This document shows, piece after piece, positions 1-11,870 of a stretch of 64,000 nt of DNA; the stretch's first letter is position 1, and each line of letters opens with the position of its first letter. The notes under the pieces were generated by a model, which saw only the letters and a program-made list of their open reading frames with translations, searched no databases and had not been told where the DNA came from. The translations under genes were made by a program, and so were the position numbers. Source of the DNA: Diplodia intermedia (lineage: Eukaryota; Ascomycota; Dothideomycetes; Botryosphaeriales; Botryosphaeriaceae); the NCBI GenBank assembly GCA_021495925.1, contig JAKEKT010000017.1, forward strand, positions 310,001 to 374,000, in the 5' to 3' direction.

Positions 1-1696
1 AGTCCTCGAGCCGTGTCCGAACTGTCAAAAAGCAAACAAGTCAGCTTCCGCGCTTTTTCCTCACGCACGCCACAAGGGGAAAAAAATAAAGGGGGAGAGG
101 GGGACCAAACTCACCGCCAAAGAATACCCCTCCATCCTGGCCCTGGTCACATCGTCCCTCTCCTCCAGCCACCTCTCGGGCCTGAACACCCCGGCGTCGC
201 GCCCCCAAACCTCCTCGTTCCGATGCGCGACCCACGGATTGACGCCCACCTCGGCGCCGGCGGGCAGCCACGTGCCGGGCACGACCTCGACGCCGCGGCC
301 GCGGCCGGCGCCGTCGTCGACGGGCACGCGGCGCAGCATGGGCTGGGCGACGGCGGGGTGCATGCGCAGCGCCTCCTTGAGCACCGCCTGCAGGTATGCG
401 CAGCGCTGCGCCTCGGCGTACGTGACGGGGTCCGACGCGGTGCCGGCGGCGCGCGCGGCGGCGAGCTCGGCGCGCAGGCGCGCGAGCGCGGGCGGGTTGC
501 GCAGCAGGTGGTACAGCACCGCCGACAGCGTGATGGCCGTCGTGTCGGAGCCCGCGGCGATGTTGCCGCTCGTGGCGTTGAACGTGTCGAAGGGCGTGTT
601 GGGCCCCGCGGGCGCCTCGAGCCGGAGGAGCTTGGTCAGGAAGTCTGTCGTCTTCGTCGTCGGGGAACCGTCGTCGTCGTTGGTTGGGGCTTTCTCGTCT
701 TGCGAGTAGGCGAATTGCTGCCGGCGGAGTGCGATTTGGCGTCTTATGTAGGCTTGGACCGGCTCTACGGGCGAGGGTTGGCCGAGGAGTTTGGAGATGC
801 CGGTGATCCATGGGTGTAGGGTGGGTGCGTAGGCGCCGACGAGGCCGCCGTAGGTCATGGAGGTGTGGATGGCGGCGATGATGGAGGCGCTGTCGCACTC
901 GGCGGTCATGAGGCCGAAGGTGCTGCTGGTCTGTGGTGAAGTGGAAGGATTGGCATGTCAGCTACAGCGCCGTCTCGCTGCTGTGCGCATGAATGCGGAG
1001 GGATGTGGTATTTGGTTGGGTAGAAAGGGACAAGAGGAAGGTACTCACGGTGATAGCGCCAATGACATCGAACGCATAGAATTGTAGCCATTCAACCATC
1101 TCGACTGGGCGATTTTCATGAGCGAACTTGTGGAACTTGTCCATGAGGATGGTGGTGCAGCCGTCGATGAAGCTCTCGTACGAGAGGAGGGTCGTCATCG
1201 AGTACAGCGATGCGATCCTGCGCCGCTGCGTCGAGTGTTCCTTGACATCGAGCTCTGCAAAGAGGTTGCTCACGTGCGGGTCTCTGAATGTGCCATAGAA
1301 GTCTGTTTTGGTGAACTTGGTGCCGTGGCCGTAGATGATGCGCACAGCGTCTGGGTCGTCGATGGAGTACTTGTTCGGACCGATGCGGACAACCTTGCCT
1401 AGCAAGACAGTGTCCAATCAGTAAGAGGGGATTTGCTATGAGTCCTGGAGTCAAGTACCATGCTGCTTGTGAAGGGCGATGTTCTGCTGCTCAAAGTCCC
1501 CATTCCAGAGGGCTCCGAGCTCCCACAACCCGGTGAACTTGGCCAGCCATGGGCCAGGAATGCTCCTCAACGGGCCAAAAAAAGCATTATAAGCTCTGTA
1601 TAGAACGAGCACGACAGAGTAGACAAGGGGAAGGACCAAAAGCCAAATTGCGGCTCTTCCCACATCCGCAAAACTCAGGCGAGAGAGGAGACCCAT
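1..1696 (-). CDS. Cytochrome P450, pisatin demethylase-like (partial, 3' end off window)
   Basis: Membrane-anchored haem monooxygenase. My exon model on the minus strand is 1696..1459, 1398..1049, 930..115 and 21..1; phases agree and all junctions are GT-AG. The N-terminus has a hydrophobic anchor followed by a Pro-Gly hinge (SIPGPWLAKF). The I-helix AAGSDTT (about residue 320), the ExxR motif KEALR and FRPERW are all visible. The last seven in-window codons read FGHGSRT, the first part of the haem signature FGxGxRxCxG, so the Cys ligand lies just outside the window. The GKVVRIGPNKYSI region and a YGHGTKFTK-like stretch resemble pisatin demethylase/benzoate hydroxylase-type fungal P450s. The substrate cannot be read from sequence. 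It lies next to a Zn2Cys6 regulator, which may control it. Family call confident, subfamily tentative. Confidence 0.9.
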
Positions 1697-1761
1697 GGTG
1701 AATGATATGCAATAGCGACCCTGAGCTCGATGCAAGCCATATTTGCGCTTCTGAAAAGCTA

Positions 1762-1767
1762 CTTATA
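1762..1767 (-). promoter_or_regulatory. TATA-like box upstream of the left-edge P450
   Basis: TATAAG on the minus strand, about 65 bp upstream of the P450 ATG at 1696. The spacing suits a short 5' leader. Position and sequence are the only support. Confidence 0.45.
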
Positions 1768-2368
1768 TGCAGCATCTCGTAATCGGTTGGAGCATACGCT
1801 CCTTACAAATGGACCGATCGGCGTTGTTCCAAAACCCCGAGCACTGCTGCATGTTTCACTTCGGGCGAGAAGACACGTCGCGCAAATCTCTCTCAGGCGC
1901 TCATAGCACTTTAGGAAGGCATTTCACCGATCATGGACACCGGACCAATCGTAGGGCAGACCGTGGCCCTCGGGCAGTGGAGTTAGTATCCGAATTTCCC
2001 GAATTGTCCGAGCGCGATAGCGTCTCAAAGGAAATACTGCGGGGTAGCCACTCTAATCGTTATACGGGATTAACCTGCATTCAGCGGAAGCTCGTGTATG
2101 TAAGGGGCCCCGGCTGGGCCGTAATCTGGAGCTGCGACAGCACTGACCTGCGTTTATTGCATTTTGAAAGTTCAGCCATGATAAACCAGACATGACCATC
2201 ATGCATAGCTTGAAAGAACAAGGACGAGATATCATTCCATAACATAAGAACAAGAAGTTTTCAAACATGACACATATTTCCTGGCCAACATTAAGCTCTC
2301 CCAGATCCAGTTCGGTGATTTCACACAAGGAACGTACTGAGTAGATTGCGTCGGCCGAGAAGCTCGAA
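1768..2368. other. Intergenic: P450 promoter and 3' flank of the regulator gene
   Basis: About 600 bases between the P450 promoter and the stop codon of the transcription factor, both genes being on the minus strand. Open frames are short and without family features. I see no RNA gene or repeat. Confidence 0.5.
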
Positions 2369-4930
2369 TCAAAACTGCCCGAAGTTGGAGTGGGAATCGA
2401 TTGGATCTAAAGGGTTTGCCAAACCGAGGAATTCGATGATGTCTTGGAAGCTATCGGATACCGTGTCCAGACCCGCCTGTTCCTGTCATTAGCATGGAAC
2501 TCGCGGGCGCATAAGCCTGTGAAGTATAATGTGCGGCTTACAAATAGGTCTCTATCGGTAGTGGTAGTAGCATCGAGCGGCGTCATCACGGAATGGCTCA
2601 CGTGTGGGGTGGAATGAATCGGCGTCGCCAAAGAAGGTTGCCTTCCTTGGGTCTAGTTGAGTCAGCAGGAGCGCACTACTAGTGATGGGAAGAAGCTTCT
2701 GGCATACCTGGCTTTGTGCTGGAGAATGTACGGAGGGTGTTTTGGGAGTTGTAATGAATGTGACTGACTCGTCCAACAGATCGACGACATGTCTGGAGTA
2801 TTCAGAAACTTTGTGCGGCCAGGTCTTGGACATGACAAGGTTAATGGCCAAGCACAGCAGGAGATATTCAGTGTGCCATTGACCAACGTATAGTAGCCTT
2901 TGCGTTAGAACTTTAAGTGCAGACTTCAGTAACGGTTTGATGAGCGCAACGTAGCCGGTGAGCTGGCTCAAAGCGGGAACGCCTGTGGACGTTAGCACAG
3001 GGGCGGTGGCCGTAAAGACAGAGGATCTTACCGGGCTGTATCGGCTGGTTGATTTCATTGCACACAACCAGCGCAGCTTGAAAGACATCGTCAACCTTGA
3101 GGCACACGGATAGGTTGCCCTTTTCCAGCAGGGCACGGTGTTCGCTCAGAATGTCTATGGCAACCTCGGCGCATGCCTTTTTGTAATGCGGCAACTGCTG
3201 CTGCAACGGTCCCGGCAGTGCGAAGGGTAGGTAAATCATGAGCAGGTACTTCCGTAGCTTCGCTCGCGACAGTTCGAGCCAGTGGGCATGTCGATCTGAA
3301 GATGTTGGACTGCCAGCGGCCTCCTGTGGCAAGGCTACGATGGATGAGAGGTGCTGCTTCAGTTGTCTTTCCTGTTCCGCAGTCCGTTGTCCCGTAATCT
3401 CGGGGACATTCGAATTGAGCATGCAGCATATCTCTACTCTCAAGCCCAGTGACCGAGCCATTTCTGAGTGAGGAGAAACGGCAGCCATGTGCCCACCGTT
3501 TTGTGCGTATCGGCTGTCGGCAGAGTTCGCTAGGCGAGAATACTCGGAGATGGGAATAGCGGGCACCATTCCGCTGTCGACGGCAGTCAGAAGATCCAAC
3601 TCGAGAACAGTGGTCCAGAGACTTTTGCACAACTCTTGCTCGGGTCCCGGCCGCCATGCCTGGGCATGCAGACCGGCGAGCATTGAGATGCGGACAAGTG
3701 TACCGGCCGTGGTCCATATCTGATCGCGAGCGAAGCCATTGTATCTTTTGGCAAGAACAAGTAAGCAACCCAGCCTTACGGAATCGAGATCCGGCAGTTG
3801 AGTTCCGCGTGACAGCAGCCAGCGCTCGCTCAGATGGATGTAGCGTCGAACGCTGGTCTTGACGCTCTCGAGGATGGAAGACGGCTCCGCAAGCTGGCTG
3901 GTGTAGATGTTCACGGTGGTGGCAATGATGAGAAGGAGGATCATAAGCAGATGAGGGTTGGGCGAGAAACGCGGGCCGTCCCAAGCGGCTTCGTAGGCAC
4001 TAATGAATCTCTGCTCATCCAGGATAGGATACTCGAGCTCGAACGAGTCGAAGTAAGCAAAAACAAGCCAGTCCAAAGACTCCTTGGGGGGAAGGCTGGC
4101 AATGACCGAAGTGAAGCCGCAAGCATCGTTCCATATGTCACGTGAGTCCATGTTGGAGGCTCTCCAGGCTTCAATGCGCCGCTTTAGCTTGATCATTCTC
4201 TCGGGATGCTCGGCCTTGATGTGTGCCATGAAAGTGGGCATCTCAGTGAGCTGCGCAGGGTTAGCTTTGGACATGAGGAGCAGGGCATGAGGCCAACCTT
4301 GCACACAAGCATAGCGGGATGGGTTAAGCCGTAGCCACGATAGCTTCCCGGATAGACTAGGACATCTTGGTCATCAAGACGGGAGGCAGGCGGCAGCTGC
4401 GGGATGAAGGGCGCAGGGTCCTTCGCAGCAGCATCCTGGGCAGCAGAGGTGACCGGGGCGTCGTCGTGGACGGGAAAGATGGCGGGGACATCACTCTGGT
4501 TCACGGCCTGGACAAGAATCTTCTCAAGCCTGGCCAAGCGCGACTCCAGATCGGAAGGAGTGTCAGCACGGAGCGTTCCATTTTCGGGGAGGGAGGAACG
4601 AGTGGCGTCGAAGGGGCTTCGGGTTGATCGCGGGAGTTCGTCGAATTGCCGAATAGACCGAGCGTTCGCGTCGTGGATATAAGCTGAGGGCTGCGACTCG
4701 CCCAGGGCCGAACGTTGGTGGAATGCTTGAGATGAAGCGCGCGGGTGAGCCTCCAGATAGATGCACTGCTGATCGGGACCGGCCTGCGCGCAGCGGCCAC
4801 AACGCGGGCGCTCCTTGTCGCACTTCAGCTTCCGGTCCCGGCACGTGACACAGCTGAGGGCCGGGCGCCTCTTCTTCTTGGGGCGCGGATTGCGGTCGGG
4901 CGGAAAGGCAGCTGAGGAGATGGAGTCCAT
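2369..4930 (-). CDS. Zn2Cys6 fungal transcription factor
   Basis: Nuclear binuclear-zinc-cluster regulator of about 780 aa. Model: exon 1 from 4930 to about 4298, exon 2 4250..3032, exon 3 2982..2708, exon 4 from 2652 to the GTAAG after codons reading DRDLF, and a last exon ending with TGA at 2371..2369. A basic stretch (PKKKRRP) precedes the cluster Cys27, 30, 37, 44, 47 and 56 (C-x2-C-x6-C-x6-C-x2-C-x8-C). The fungal_trans middle homology region begins near SFELEYPILDEQRF. The last exon in the chosen phase gives EQAGLDTVSDSFQDIIEFLG, a plausible C-terminus. The exon 1 donor is ambiguous (GTTGGC at 4297 or GTGTGC at 4306; both keep frame). It lies between a P450 and a divergent FAD oxidoreductase, which are its obvious candidate targets; that is inference. 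Confidence 0.9.
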
Positions 4931-5472
4931 GATTGCGGCCGGTTACATACGAACCTGGAGCCACGATGTCTGTGATGGCGAAGGCCGCGGGTGTGGCGTC
5001 CGAGTCAGCGATCGTCGGGTCGCACGGGACTGGGCGGAGGAGGCGCGCATATGGCCGGCTGGCCCCGGAATCGACAGATGCAGCGCGGTCAAACTCGGGG
5101 AGCCGAGTGCAGGCACGCGTCGTCCTGGTGAGAGGCGCGGCCCGGAACGAGCAGGTGCCGTGCGCGCTGGGAGGCAGCTGGGGCAGCCGCCGCTGACAAA
5201 GAAGCGGCGTTGCAACACCCCGAGGCTAGTCCGCTCCCAGCCAAGCAGCTGCGCCTTAGGCCAACTCCAGCCGCCCTGCTGTGAAATCACAACACTCGGT
5301 ACCTGATTTCAAAGACGGCTTCGATATTGCATGTGTCAGCTCAGCTACTGTCGCAGTTCCCCAGCTAACGTCCTGTGCCGGCCATGGAGTCGCTCAAATA
5401 CCCCGGCGCGCTTCCTCGCAATGCAAGTGCCCATCGATATCCCCTTGCCCAGCACCAAAGCCACTCAACACC
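4931..5472. promoter_or_regulatory. Shared divergent promoter region, regulator and AMID-like gene
   Basis: A 542 bp head-to-head interval between the Zn2Cys6 factor (minus) and the FAD oxidoreductase (plus). It is GC-rich and no clear TATA box is seen. Such an interval could allow co-regulation, but I could not assign a specific operator. Confidence 0.45.
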
Positions 5473-6645
5473 ATGCCCGCCCACAACATCGTCGTCCTCG
5501 GCGGCTCCTTTGGGGGCCTCGGCGTCTCGCACAACCTCCTCCGCCATGTCATCCCTCAGCTTCCGAATTCCTCGGATTACAAGCTCATCCTCGTCAACCC
5601 CTCGGACCACTTCTACTTCAAGCCTGCTTCTCCCCGCATGACGTCGCGAGAGGATCTCATCGCCTTCGACACCATCATGACCCCCATCAGCCAGGGCTTC
5701 TCTGCCTACAAGCAGTTCGAGCTTGTCCAGGCCTACGCACGTGCCATCAACCACGAATCCCGTAACATCACCATCGAGCTTGTCAACGCCGAGAAGACGT
5801 CCACCACCATCCACTACGATACCCTGATCATTGCCACTGGTGCATCTTCGCAGTCTGCACTTTGGAGCCCCGCCGTGCCCAAGGAGGAGACCCAGGCCGC
5901 TCTCGCCGACTTCCGCGCCAAGCTGGCGACCGCACAAAGAATCGTCATTGCCGGCGGAGGCGCCGTCGGTGTCGAGACGGCCGGTGAGCTTGGCTTCGAC
6001 CACGGCAAGAATAAGGACATCATCCTTTACTCCGGCACCACCGCCCTGCTTACCCGGGTGAGGGCCGATGTCGGCAAGCGCGCCGAGAAGTACCTGAACG
6101 AAATGGACGTCACCGTTGTTCACAACATCAAAATCCTCTCCAGCGGCCCCGATGCGGATGGCAAAGAGGTCCTGCACCTCAGCGATGGCTCCAAGACCAC
6201 AGCCGACCTTTTCATCGATGCCCGCGGTTCCAGGCTCAACAACAACTACCTGCCCGCTTCCTGGCTGAATGCACGTGGCGCCGTTGCTGTCGATGACACG
6301 CAGAGAGTCAAGGCTGCCGGGCAGGGTGCGCGTGTCTACGCTGTTGGTGACATCGCCTCCTACTCATCCGGTGGCATCATGGACATTCAGTTCGCCATAC
6401 CGCCGCTTGTCGCCGTCATCGAGCACGACCTGACCGGTGGAGAATCCAAGGCACAGCCTGAATACACGGGCCAGAAGTCCCAGAGCATGATGGTGCCCGT
6501 TGGTAGGAAGAGGGCGGTCGGGGTCATTTTTGGTTACTGGCTACCCAGCTGCATGGGTCACATGATAAAGGGCAAGACCTTTTTTGCCGATCAGGGCGTT
6601 GCCACTGTCATGGGAGACAAGTGGACGAAGAAGAAGGTTTACTAG
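5473..6645 (+). CDS. AMID/AIF-like FAD-dependent NAD(P)H oxidoreductase
   Basis: Single-exon protein of 390 aa. The first Rossmann motif (VVLGGSFGGLG, Gly10-Gly15) binds FAD, GGGAVG at 161-166 binds NAD(P)H, and AVGDIAS with Asp293 closes the FAD site; together they define a Pyr_redox_2 two-dinucleotide-fold enzyme. The spacing and the PSDHFYF segment are typical of the AIFM2/AMID branch found across fungi. No N-terminal targeting peptide is evident from the ATG at 5473. The frame is open upstream to 5281, but the start at 5473 places the FAD motif right at the N-terminus as usual. The likely reaction is electron transfer from NAD(P)H to a quinone or other small acceptor. It is divergent from the Zn2Cys6 factor. 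Confidence 0.9.
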   Translation: MPAHNIVVLGGSFGGLGVSHNLLRHVIPQLPNSSDYKLILVNPSDHFYFKPASPRMTSREDLIAFDTIMTPISQGFSAYKQFELVQAYARAINHESRNITIELVNAEKTSTTIHYDTLIIATGASSQSALWSPAVPKEETQAALADFRAKLATAQRIVIAGGGAVGVETAGELGFDHGKNKDIILYSGTTALLTRVRADVGKRAEKYLNEMDVTVVHNIKILSSGPDADGKEVLHLSDGSKTTADLFIDARGSRLNNNYLPASWLNARGAVAVDDTQRVKAAGQGARVYAVGDIASYSSGGIMDIQFAIPPLVAVIEHDLTGGESKAQPEYTGQKSQSMMVPVGRKRAVGVIFGYWLPSCMGHMIKGKTFFADQGVATVMGDKWTKKKVY

Positions 6646-7166
6646 AGCTCTTTTCCATGTTTTCACCGTTTTGCATTTGAGCGTTTCCGAGTAATATCCC
6701 GCCATGAATCGGCAGTCTTTCTATCTTTCCGTTACAATTGCATTGCACTTGTCTTTCGTAGTACTCAAAGAGCGCCTGTGCGCCATGATAGAACTCCGAC
6801 AATAGATCAGTACAAAGAGAACTACAATGAGCACCTATTTTTGGACCCTTATCCTTTGTTCTACTCGAGCTCCCTCTTGGCACCCATACCGTACAAAAAG
6901 CAATGGGCTCCCTAGCCCGTGATGTGTAACGCTTGATTGTTCCACCTGTTCCTGTTCACTTTCTGTCGTTCATTCTCTTCATTCCAGGCAGGACCTGGCC
7001 GGTACATACCTTCCAGCTAACCTACTCCAATACTAAAACGATCAGAATAGCTTTCAATCAATTTGCAGCCCATCAACAGCGCGAAAAAAAAAAAAACCTC
7101 AAAACTAATAGCCAAACAAGCCACAAGAGAGCGACAGAAGAAAAAAAAAACCCCTCCCTCCCCACC
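6646..7166. other. Intergenic with A-runs and pyrimidine-rich leader
   Basis: Contains the 3' flank of the AMID-like gene and the leader of the next gene. Two poly-A tracts (around 7084 and 7140) and a C/T-rich stretch lie just before the ATG at 7167. No further gene is supported. Confidence 0.45.
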
Positions 7167-8033
7167 ATGTCAACCAGACGACCCCGCCCCACCAACACCA
7201 ACGACGACTTCCCACCACCACCCCCGACCGCCGACCCCCCGACCCCGCCATCACCCACCCACTACCCCATCGCCCACTGGCGCTGCTGCCTCTGCCTCAC
7301 GCCCAACAACGTCACCCGCGACCTCACCCTGCAACCCCCCTCATCAACCTCCACCACCACCACCACCACCGCCGCCCCACCATTCCACCCCGCCCTCTGC
7401 GCCCTCTGCGGCACCCCGCCCTGCGCCACCTGCCTCGTCAGCCGGCCCGTCATCTACGACCCCATCAACCGCATCCACTTCTCGCCGTCCAAGATGCTCG
7501 GGTGGGACCCGCGGGTCGACGAGCACGACGCGTGCGGCTTCGTCTGCATGCACTGCGGGACGCCGACGGTGCTGGAGCCGCGGGAGTGGGCGCGGCACGA
7601 ACGGGCGCGGCGGTGGTTCGGGGAGCGGGTCCCGCTGGTGGCGATCGAGGGGAGTGGTGCGGACGTGACGTTGGCGACGACGACGGGGGTGAAGGTGGGC
7701 AAGATTGAGAGGCCGCCCGGCCCGGGGGCGGGCGGGGAGGTGCTGTTTACGACGCTGACGCCGGTGACGCTGGCGCGGCTGCCGAGGGAGAGGGTGGTTG
7801 GGTCGGTGGTGAGGTTCATCCCGTTTGAGCGTAGGAGGACGGTGGGGGTGGCTGAGGTGTTGGGGTTGGTGGCTAGGTGTGGGAATGGGGCGTGTGGGCA
7901 GGCGATGTCGGATGAGAGTTTGCAGTTTTATGTGCCCCTGGGGGGGAAAATGCCCAAGGGGAAGGATGGAGATGGAGACGGTCGAGGTGGGTTCTTTGGG
8001 TCTTGGACCTGCCCGTCGTGGTTTGGCGCATGA
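7167..8033 (+). CDS. Hypothetical Cys-rich, probably zinc-binding protein
   Basis: Single-exon protein of 288 aa of unknown function. After a Pro-rich, low-complexity N-terminus there is a set of paired cysteines: HWRCCLCLTPNN, a Thr-rich linker, CALCGTPPCATC, then FVCMHCGTP and later CGNGACGQ. The CxxC spacing suggests two or more zinc-ribbon-like knuckles. No signal peptide or membrane segment is seen. The ATG at 7167 (context CCACCATGTC) is preferred over in-frame upstream codons because a poly-A tract and a polypyrimidine leader precede it. Similar Cys-rich conserved hypothetical proteins occur in Pezizomycotina, but I cannot name a function. Confidence 0.7.
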   Translation: MSTRRPRPTNTNDDFPPPPPTADPPTPPSPTHYPIAHWRCCLCLTPNNVTRDLTLQPPSSTSTTTTTTAAPPFHPALCALCGTPPCATCLVSRPVIYDPINRIHFSPSKMLGWDPRVDEHDACGFVCMHCGTPTVLEPREWARHERARRWFGERVPLVAIEGSGADVTLATTTGVKVGKIERPPGPGAGGEVLFTTLTPVTLARLPRERVVGSVVRFIPFERRRTVGVAEVLGLVARCGNGACGQAMSDESLQFYVPLGGKMPKGKDGDGDGRGGFFGSWTCPSWFGA

Positions 8034-8417
8034 TGGTCCATGGAGGTGTCTGAGTTAATATCGCTAAGGGGCATTGGGCAGCCTGGCGCTGAGTCTATCA
8101 GCCTTGTTTTCGTGGCTTGGGTTCCACTACGACTTACATATGGATTGAGGAGCAACCGAAACACAAACTTGCCATCCACCCACTGGACATGCACAATTGG
8201 ACAGTCAGTGCAGCGGTGCAGAGTAGTATACAGCCACACCATATATCTCTAGCACATGGTGCAAATATAATTTAAACAATAAAGCAGTTGGAATGCCGGT
8301 TTTGAATCTTCCATAAAGTAGGCCCTACGTATCGTACAGTTGAATTGGAATTATGGACACTAGGTGAGCAAGCTGCTCGCTCGTCTATTTCTGGCTCCCT
8401 CGTCTCTTGTTGATAGT

Positions 8418-9766
8418 TCAAGCCTGTTGGGCGAAGCCAAGGCGAGGAGTGGTGGTAGTCCGGTCGAAGACGACATACTGCGACTACAGCGGAGTTGGCA
8501 TTTTGCTTCATCGTACATGTTTTGAGAGAGCTTACCTTGAGGAAGATGTCACCGATAATGGAGTAGCCAATCCCTGTGTCCACCTGGATGCCGCCGTAGC
8601 ATAGCGGACCGAAGATAGCAGAGTAGTTGATGTATTCGCCCGGAACAGTGCGCTCCTGGCCGCCGATGACGAGCGTGAAGTCAGGAACGTCACCGCAGGG
8701 GAAGACGAAGCCACCGAATGCAGCAAAGTAGGCAGAACCCTCGATCGTGTCGTAGTATGCGGTAACGATAGCCTCGGGGAGCAGGAGCAGGCTGGTGCCA
8801 GTATCTACAATGGCATCAATCGAGGCGTTGACGACGGAGCCGTTGCCGACAGCGTAGCCGCTCGGGGCGAATTCCCAGAACCCGTTCGAAGTGTCGACGT
8901 CGACGTACGCAATGTCTCCGGTGTACTTGCTCTCATTCCGAAAACCGAAGTCATATGCTTTTTTATTTTGGATCCAACAGTTAGCGAAGTTCGTAGAAGT
9001 GGAGACGCAAACATACAGCCCGCTTCGCCTCTCTTCAGGGTAACGGCGAACAGCTTCTCGGCCAAGTCGTTGGCAACGGTGTCGAAGAACGGAACTTGAG
9101 CCTCGGGCTTCACCGTGTTGAGGGAGCCGAACGCCAGACCCAGAATCCCATCGGTATCGGTGTCCTCTACAAAGGAGCTCGAGATGGAAGTGGCCGCCTC
9201 GACCGCCTGGGACGTGGCCGTAACGCCACCAACAACAACCTTGTCAGCATACACGGTGCCAGCAGCCCCGCTACCGTCGCCATACGTAATGTTCCTGGAA
9301 GGAAGTTAGTACATGGGTGTAGGAGAGGCGAATGCCGAGTGACTAACCAGCTGGAGCCGTCCTGCTTGGTACCGGAGACGGTCGGATCGTAGACGGAATG
9401 GTTCGACTGGTTGCTGTCCGACAAAAGAGTGGAAAAGACCCAAAGGTCGGAAGATCCAGTGTCCATGTCAAGCTGCAGTGTGGTGTCGCCGACAGTGACG
9501 GGCGTCAGGTAAAGCGTGTCGATCTCATCCGCGGGCACAGCGGCGGCAGAACCAGTCTTCCCGGCAGCAGCTGCAGCCACGACCTCAGTTGGAGCAACTC
9601 CGCCGAACTTGTTGAATGCTTTGAGCATCTGAGCCGGGCCATTCCGGGTGACGGAACCTTTCTTCACCTGCTCGCATGTGAATGTCTTGCCGCGCTTTTC
9701 GATGGGCGTGGCCGTGGCAAGGCTGAGGATGGCCGCGCAAGCGGCAACTGTCCTGAAGGAAGGCAT
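8418..9766 (-). CDS. Secreted pepsin-like aspartic protease (family A1)
   Basis: Extracellular acid protease, 392 aa. Exons 9766..9348, 9294..9017, 8957..8536 and 8477..8418; all junctions are GT-AG and phases agree (first intron branch site TACTAAC). The signal peptide is about 20 aa, followed by a propeptide ending near residue 80. Catalytic motifs are DTGSSDLW (Asp102) and VDTGTSLLLLP (Asp284); the flap reads NITYGDGSG. The last exon is only 20 codons and supplies the conserved end YVVFD...RLGFAQQA. The length fits aspergillopepsin/endothiapepsin-type enzymes. The substrate is general protein at acid pH. Expression is probably controlled from its own promoter, with a TATA box at 9881..9874. 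Confidence 0.95.
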
Positions 9767-9873
9767 GTTGGTGACAGATCAAGAGACAATTGAGCCGGTT
9801 TCGTATGATTTCTTCCTGCGAAGTGAGAAGGGAAGTGTGCTGGTGTCCCTTGATGAGCAGCGAAAGCCAAATC

Positions 9874-9881
9874 AATTTATA
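9874..9881 (-). promoter_or_regulatory. TATA box of the aspartic protease gene
   Basis: TATAAATT on the minus strand, about 110 bp upstream of the ATG at 9766. Confidence 0.55.
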
Positions 9882-11603
9882 CAACAATCGAAGTGAATTG
9901 TCGGTGACTTCAGACACCAAAACTTACCCGAGTCACAGCATCGCCTACGCCGTAGAAGCTGTGCCGGGTGCCTCGAAGCCTTCCTGAGTGAGCAGTTGGC
10001 CCTCGCGACAAGCTCCATGCGCAGGCTCGGCTAGGATGCTTCAGCCATATGAACCATACTAAGCGGGGAGACATTTTGAGACCTTCCTCTTATGGATAGA
10101 CCTCCGTAAAAAGATCGCCATCAAAGAAAAATGTCCGACTCCCTACAAAGCCGCGCCGCTGGCTTGCATGTCATGCCCACTTGGAAGGGAACCCGAGGGC
10201 CGTTTGAGCAATTCATGGGAGCCACGAGGGTTGTGTGAGCGTGTTGGTGTTGATTTGGGATGAAGTCATTGGGAAAGAGCACCAGCAGGGAGAAATTGCG
10301 CGGCGTGTTTTTCAACAAAATGTGGACTGGTCCCACACCGTTCGTTTGGAAGCGACTCCGGCACGTCCGGATTGGAGAAACCTGCCTGCCGTGCCCGAGG
10401 TCGAATCTCTATTTATTGCAATAGTGGGGCAGCAGCGAACCGACAAAGAGTCTTGTGGGCATGAAGACGAGATTAGTAGGGCTTCAATTTGCCCAAGCGT
10501 ATTGCTGTGTTAAGCGAATCTGGGTCTAATCGCGGATCACTGATCCGAGGCGGCCCTTCCGGCGGGCCGGAGTGGGGATCGATGTGGAGAATTCACGCGA
10601 TACCAATACGAGCAAGAACACACCGCGGATGTGGCGTGTCTACGAATTTCCCGATTGACTTGCACGCTGCAACAGGCATCGTGCTTGGTAAAGCTCTCGC
10701 ATCTCATTATACTGCTGTGCTGATGCGATCACGGCTGGAGCACTGATACATGCCGAGATGCGGAGTAATGGTTCCGGCTCTGCCTGCTTGTCAATATATT
10801 GAACCTGAGTCGAGGGAAAGATGGTGGACGCAATACCTGCGCCGATGCTCAAGGCTGAAGAGGCTCAGAAGATCATACGATGTTCAAGCTGAGCCTTTCC
10901 AAACTGCGTTTAGAGGAGATGCGTACCAGGTCCGACTCGCCTTCCAATACTTGAGACTGGCCTGGCCCTTGACAGATGTCGCCGTTTCAACGTTAGCGCG
11001 AGCCGTTGGCATAGTACAAGACAGCACACTAGCCGTTTCCGGCGGCCACGATGTTGAACACTTGAACCAACTCGGTGGCATATTGATCCGCACCAAGAAT
11101 CCCGATCTCTGGAGAAGCTCGGCCGGGACACGCAAAACTGTCACCATCTTCAGATGCACCTCAGCCATGCATAGGCTCATATTCCAACCGCTTTGCACCA
11201 AAGACATGCAAAATACAAAGGACGCAACAAGACCAGTCTTTTGCCGTTGACACCAAAGACACAAAGAATAGGCATATGAGTGTATGTTAACCCCGCACCG
11301 TTGACCATCATACACCCACATTTGCTTTGAGTAACCGTTGGTGGGCTGTTAAGCACTTGGATCCCAGCGAACGAGTGGTGAGCTTGGCAGGGCAATTGAG
11401 GAACCCAACCAAGAGCGGGAAAGCGGCCTTGAAACTCAAATTCGTACCGTAACACGGGGCTTGTCTTGATGTTGATGTCTGGGAGGCTAGTGCTGTACCG
11501 TGTGTCCAATACCGGGTACCTGGGGTCATTCGGACACCGCCCCAGAGTCCAGATCGACAGGAGCAGAGGCTCAAGGCGAGTGGCAGAGCCTCCATGAAAG
11601 GAA

Positions 11604-11609
11604 TATAAG
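11604..11609 (+). promoter_or_regulatory. TATA-like box of the small secreted protein gene
   Basis: TATAAG about 320 bp upstream of the ATG at 11932. It would give a roughly 290 nt leader that includes the pyrimidine-rich repeats. Confidence 0.4.
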
Positions 11610-11742
11610 GACAGTTGCCATCGCTCTCGAAAACAGCATCCAACAATCATCCTTCATTCAGCCTCCGAGCTCAACCATCCCTCTCAGACTTCGGTCATCC
11701 TTCTTTTTGACTTCGGTCGTCCTTCCTTTGGAAACAACCAAT

Positions 11743-11870
11743 CAACAGACTCGAATTCCTTACGAGCCTTCCGAACCTCCATCCCTTTCGACAGACTCGA
11801 CTCCTTCCGAGCCTTCGCAACCCACACCCATTTCGACAGACTCGATCTTCCCGAGCCTTCGCAACCCACA
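11743..11870 (+). repeat. Three tandem ~40-nt repeats in a 5' leader
   Basis: Two near-identical copies (11786-11826 and 11831-11870) share CAGACTCGA...GAGCCTTCGCAACCCACA. A more diverged copy is at 11743-11780. They lie between the TATA-like box and the ATG of the small secreted protein gene, so they are probably transcribed as 5' UTR. Confidence 0.7.

Noticed and set aside
13..819. Long plus-strand frame over the left-edge P450
   Set aside because: Antisense to exon 3 of the P450, with Arg/Gly/Ala-rich shadow composition and no motifs; the minus strand has I-helix, ExxR and PERW motifs.
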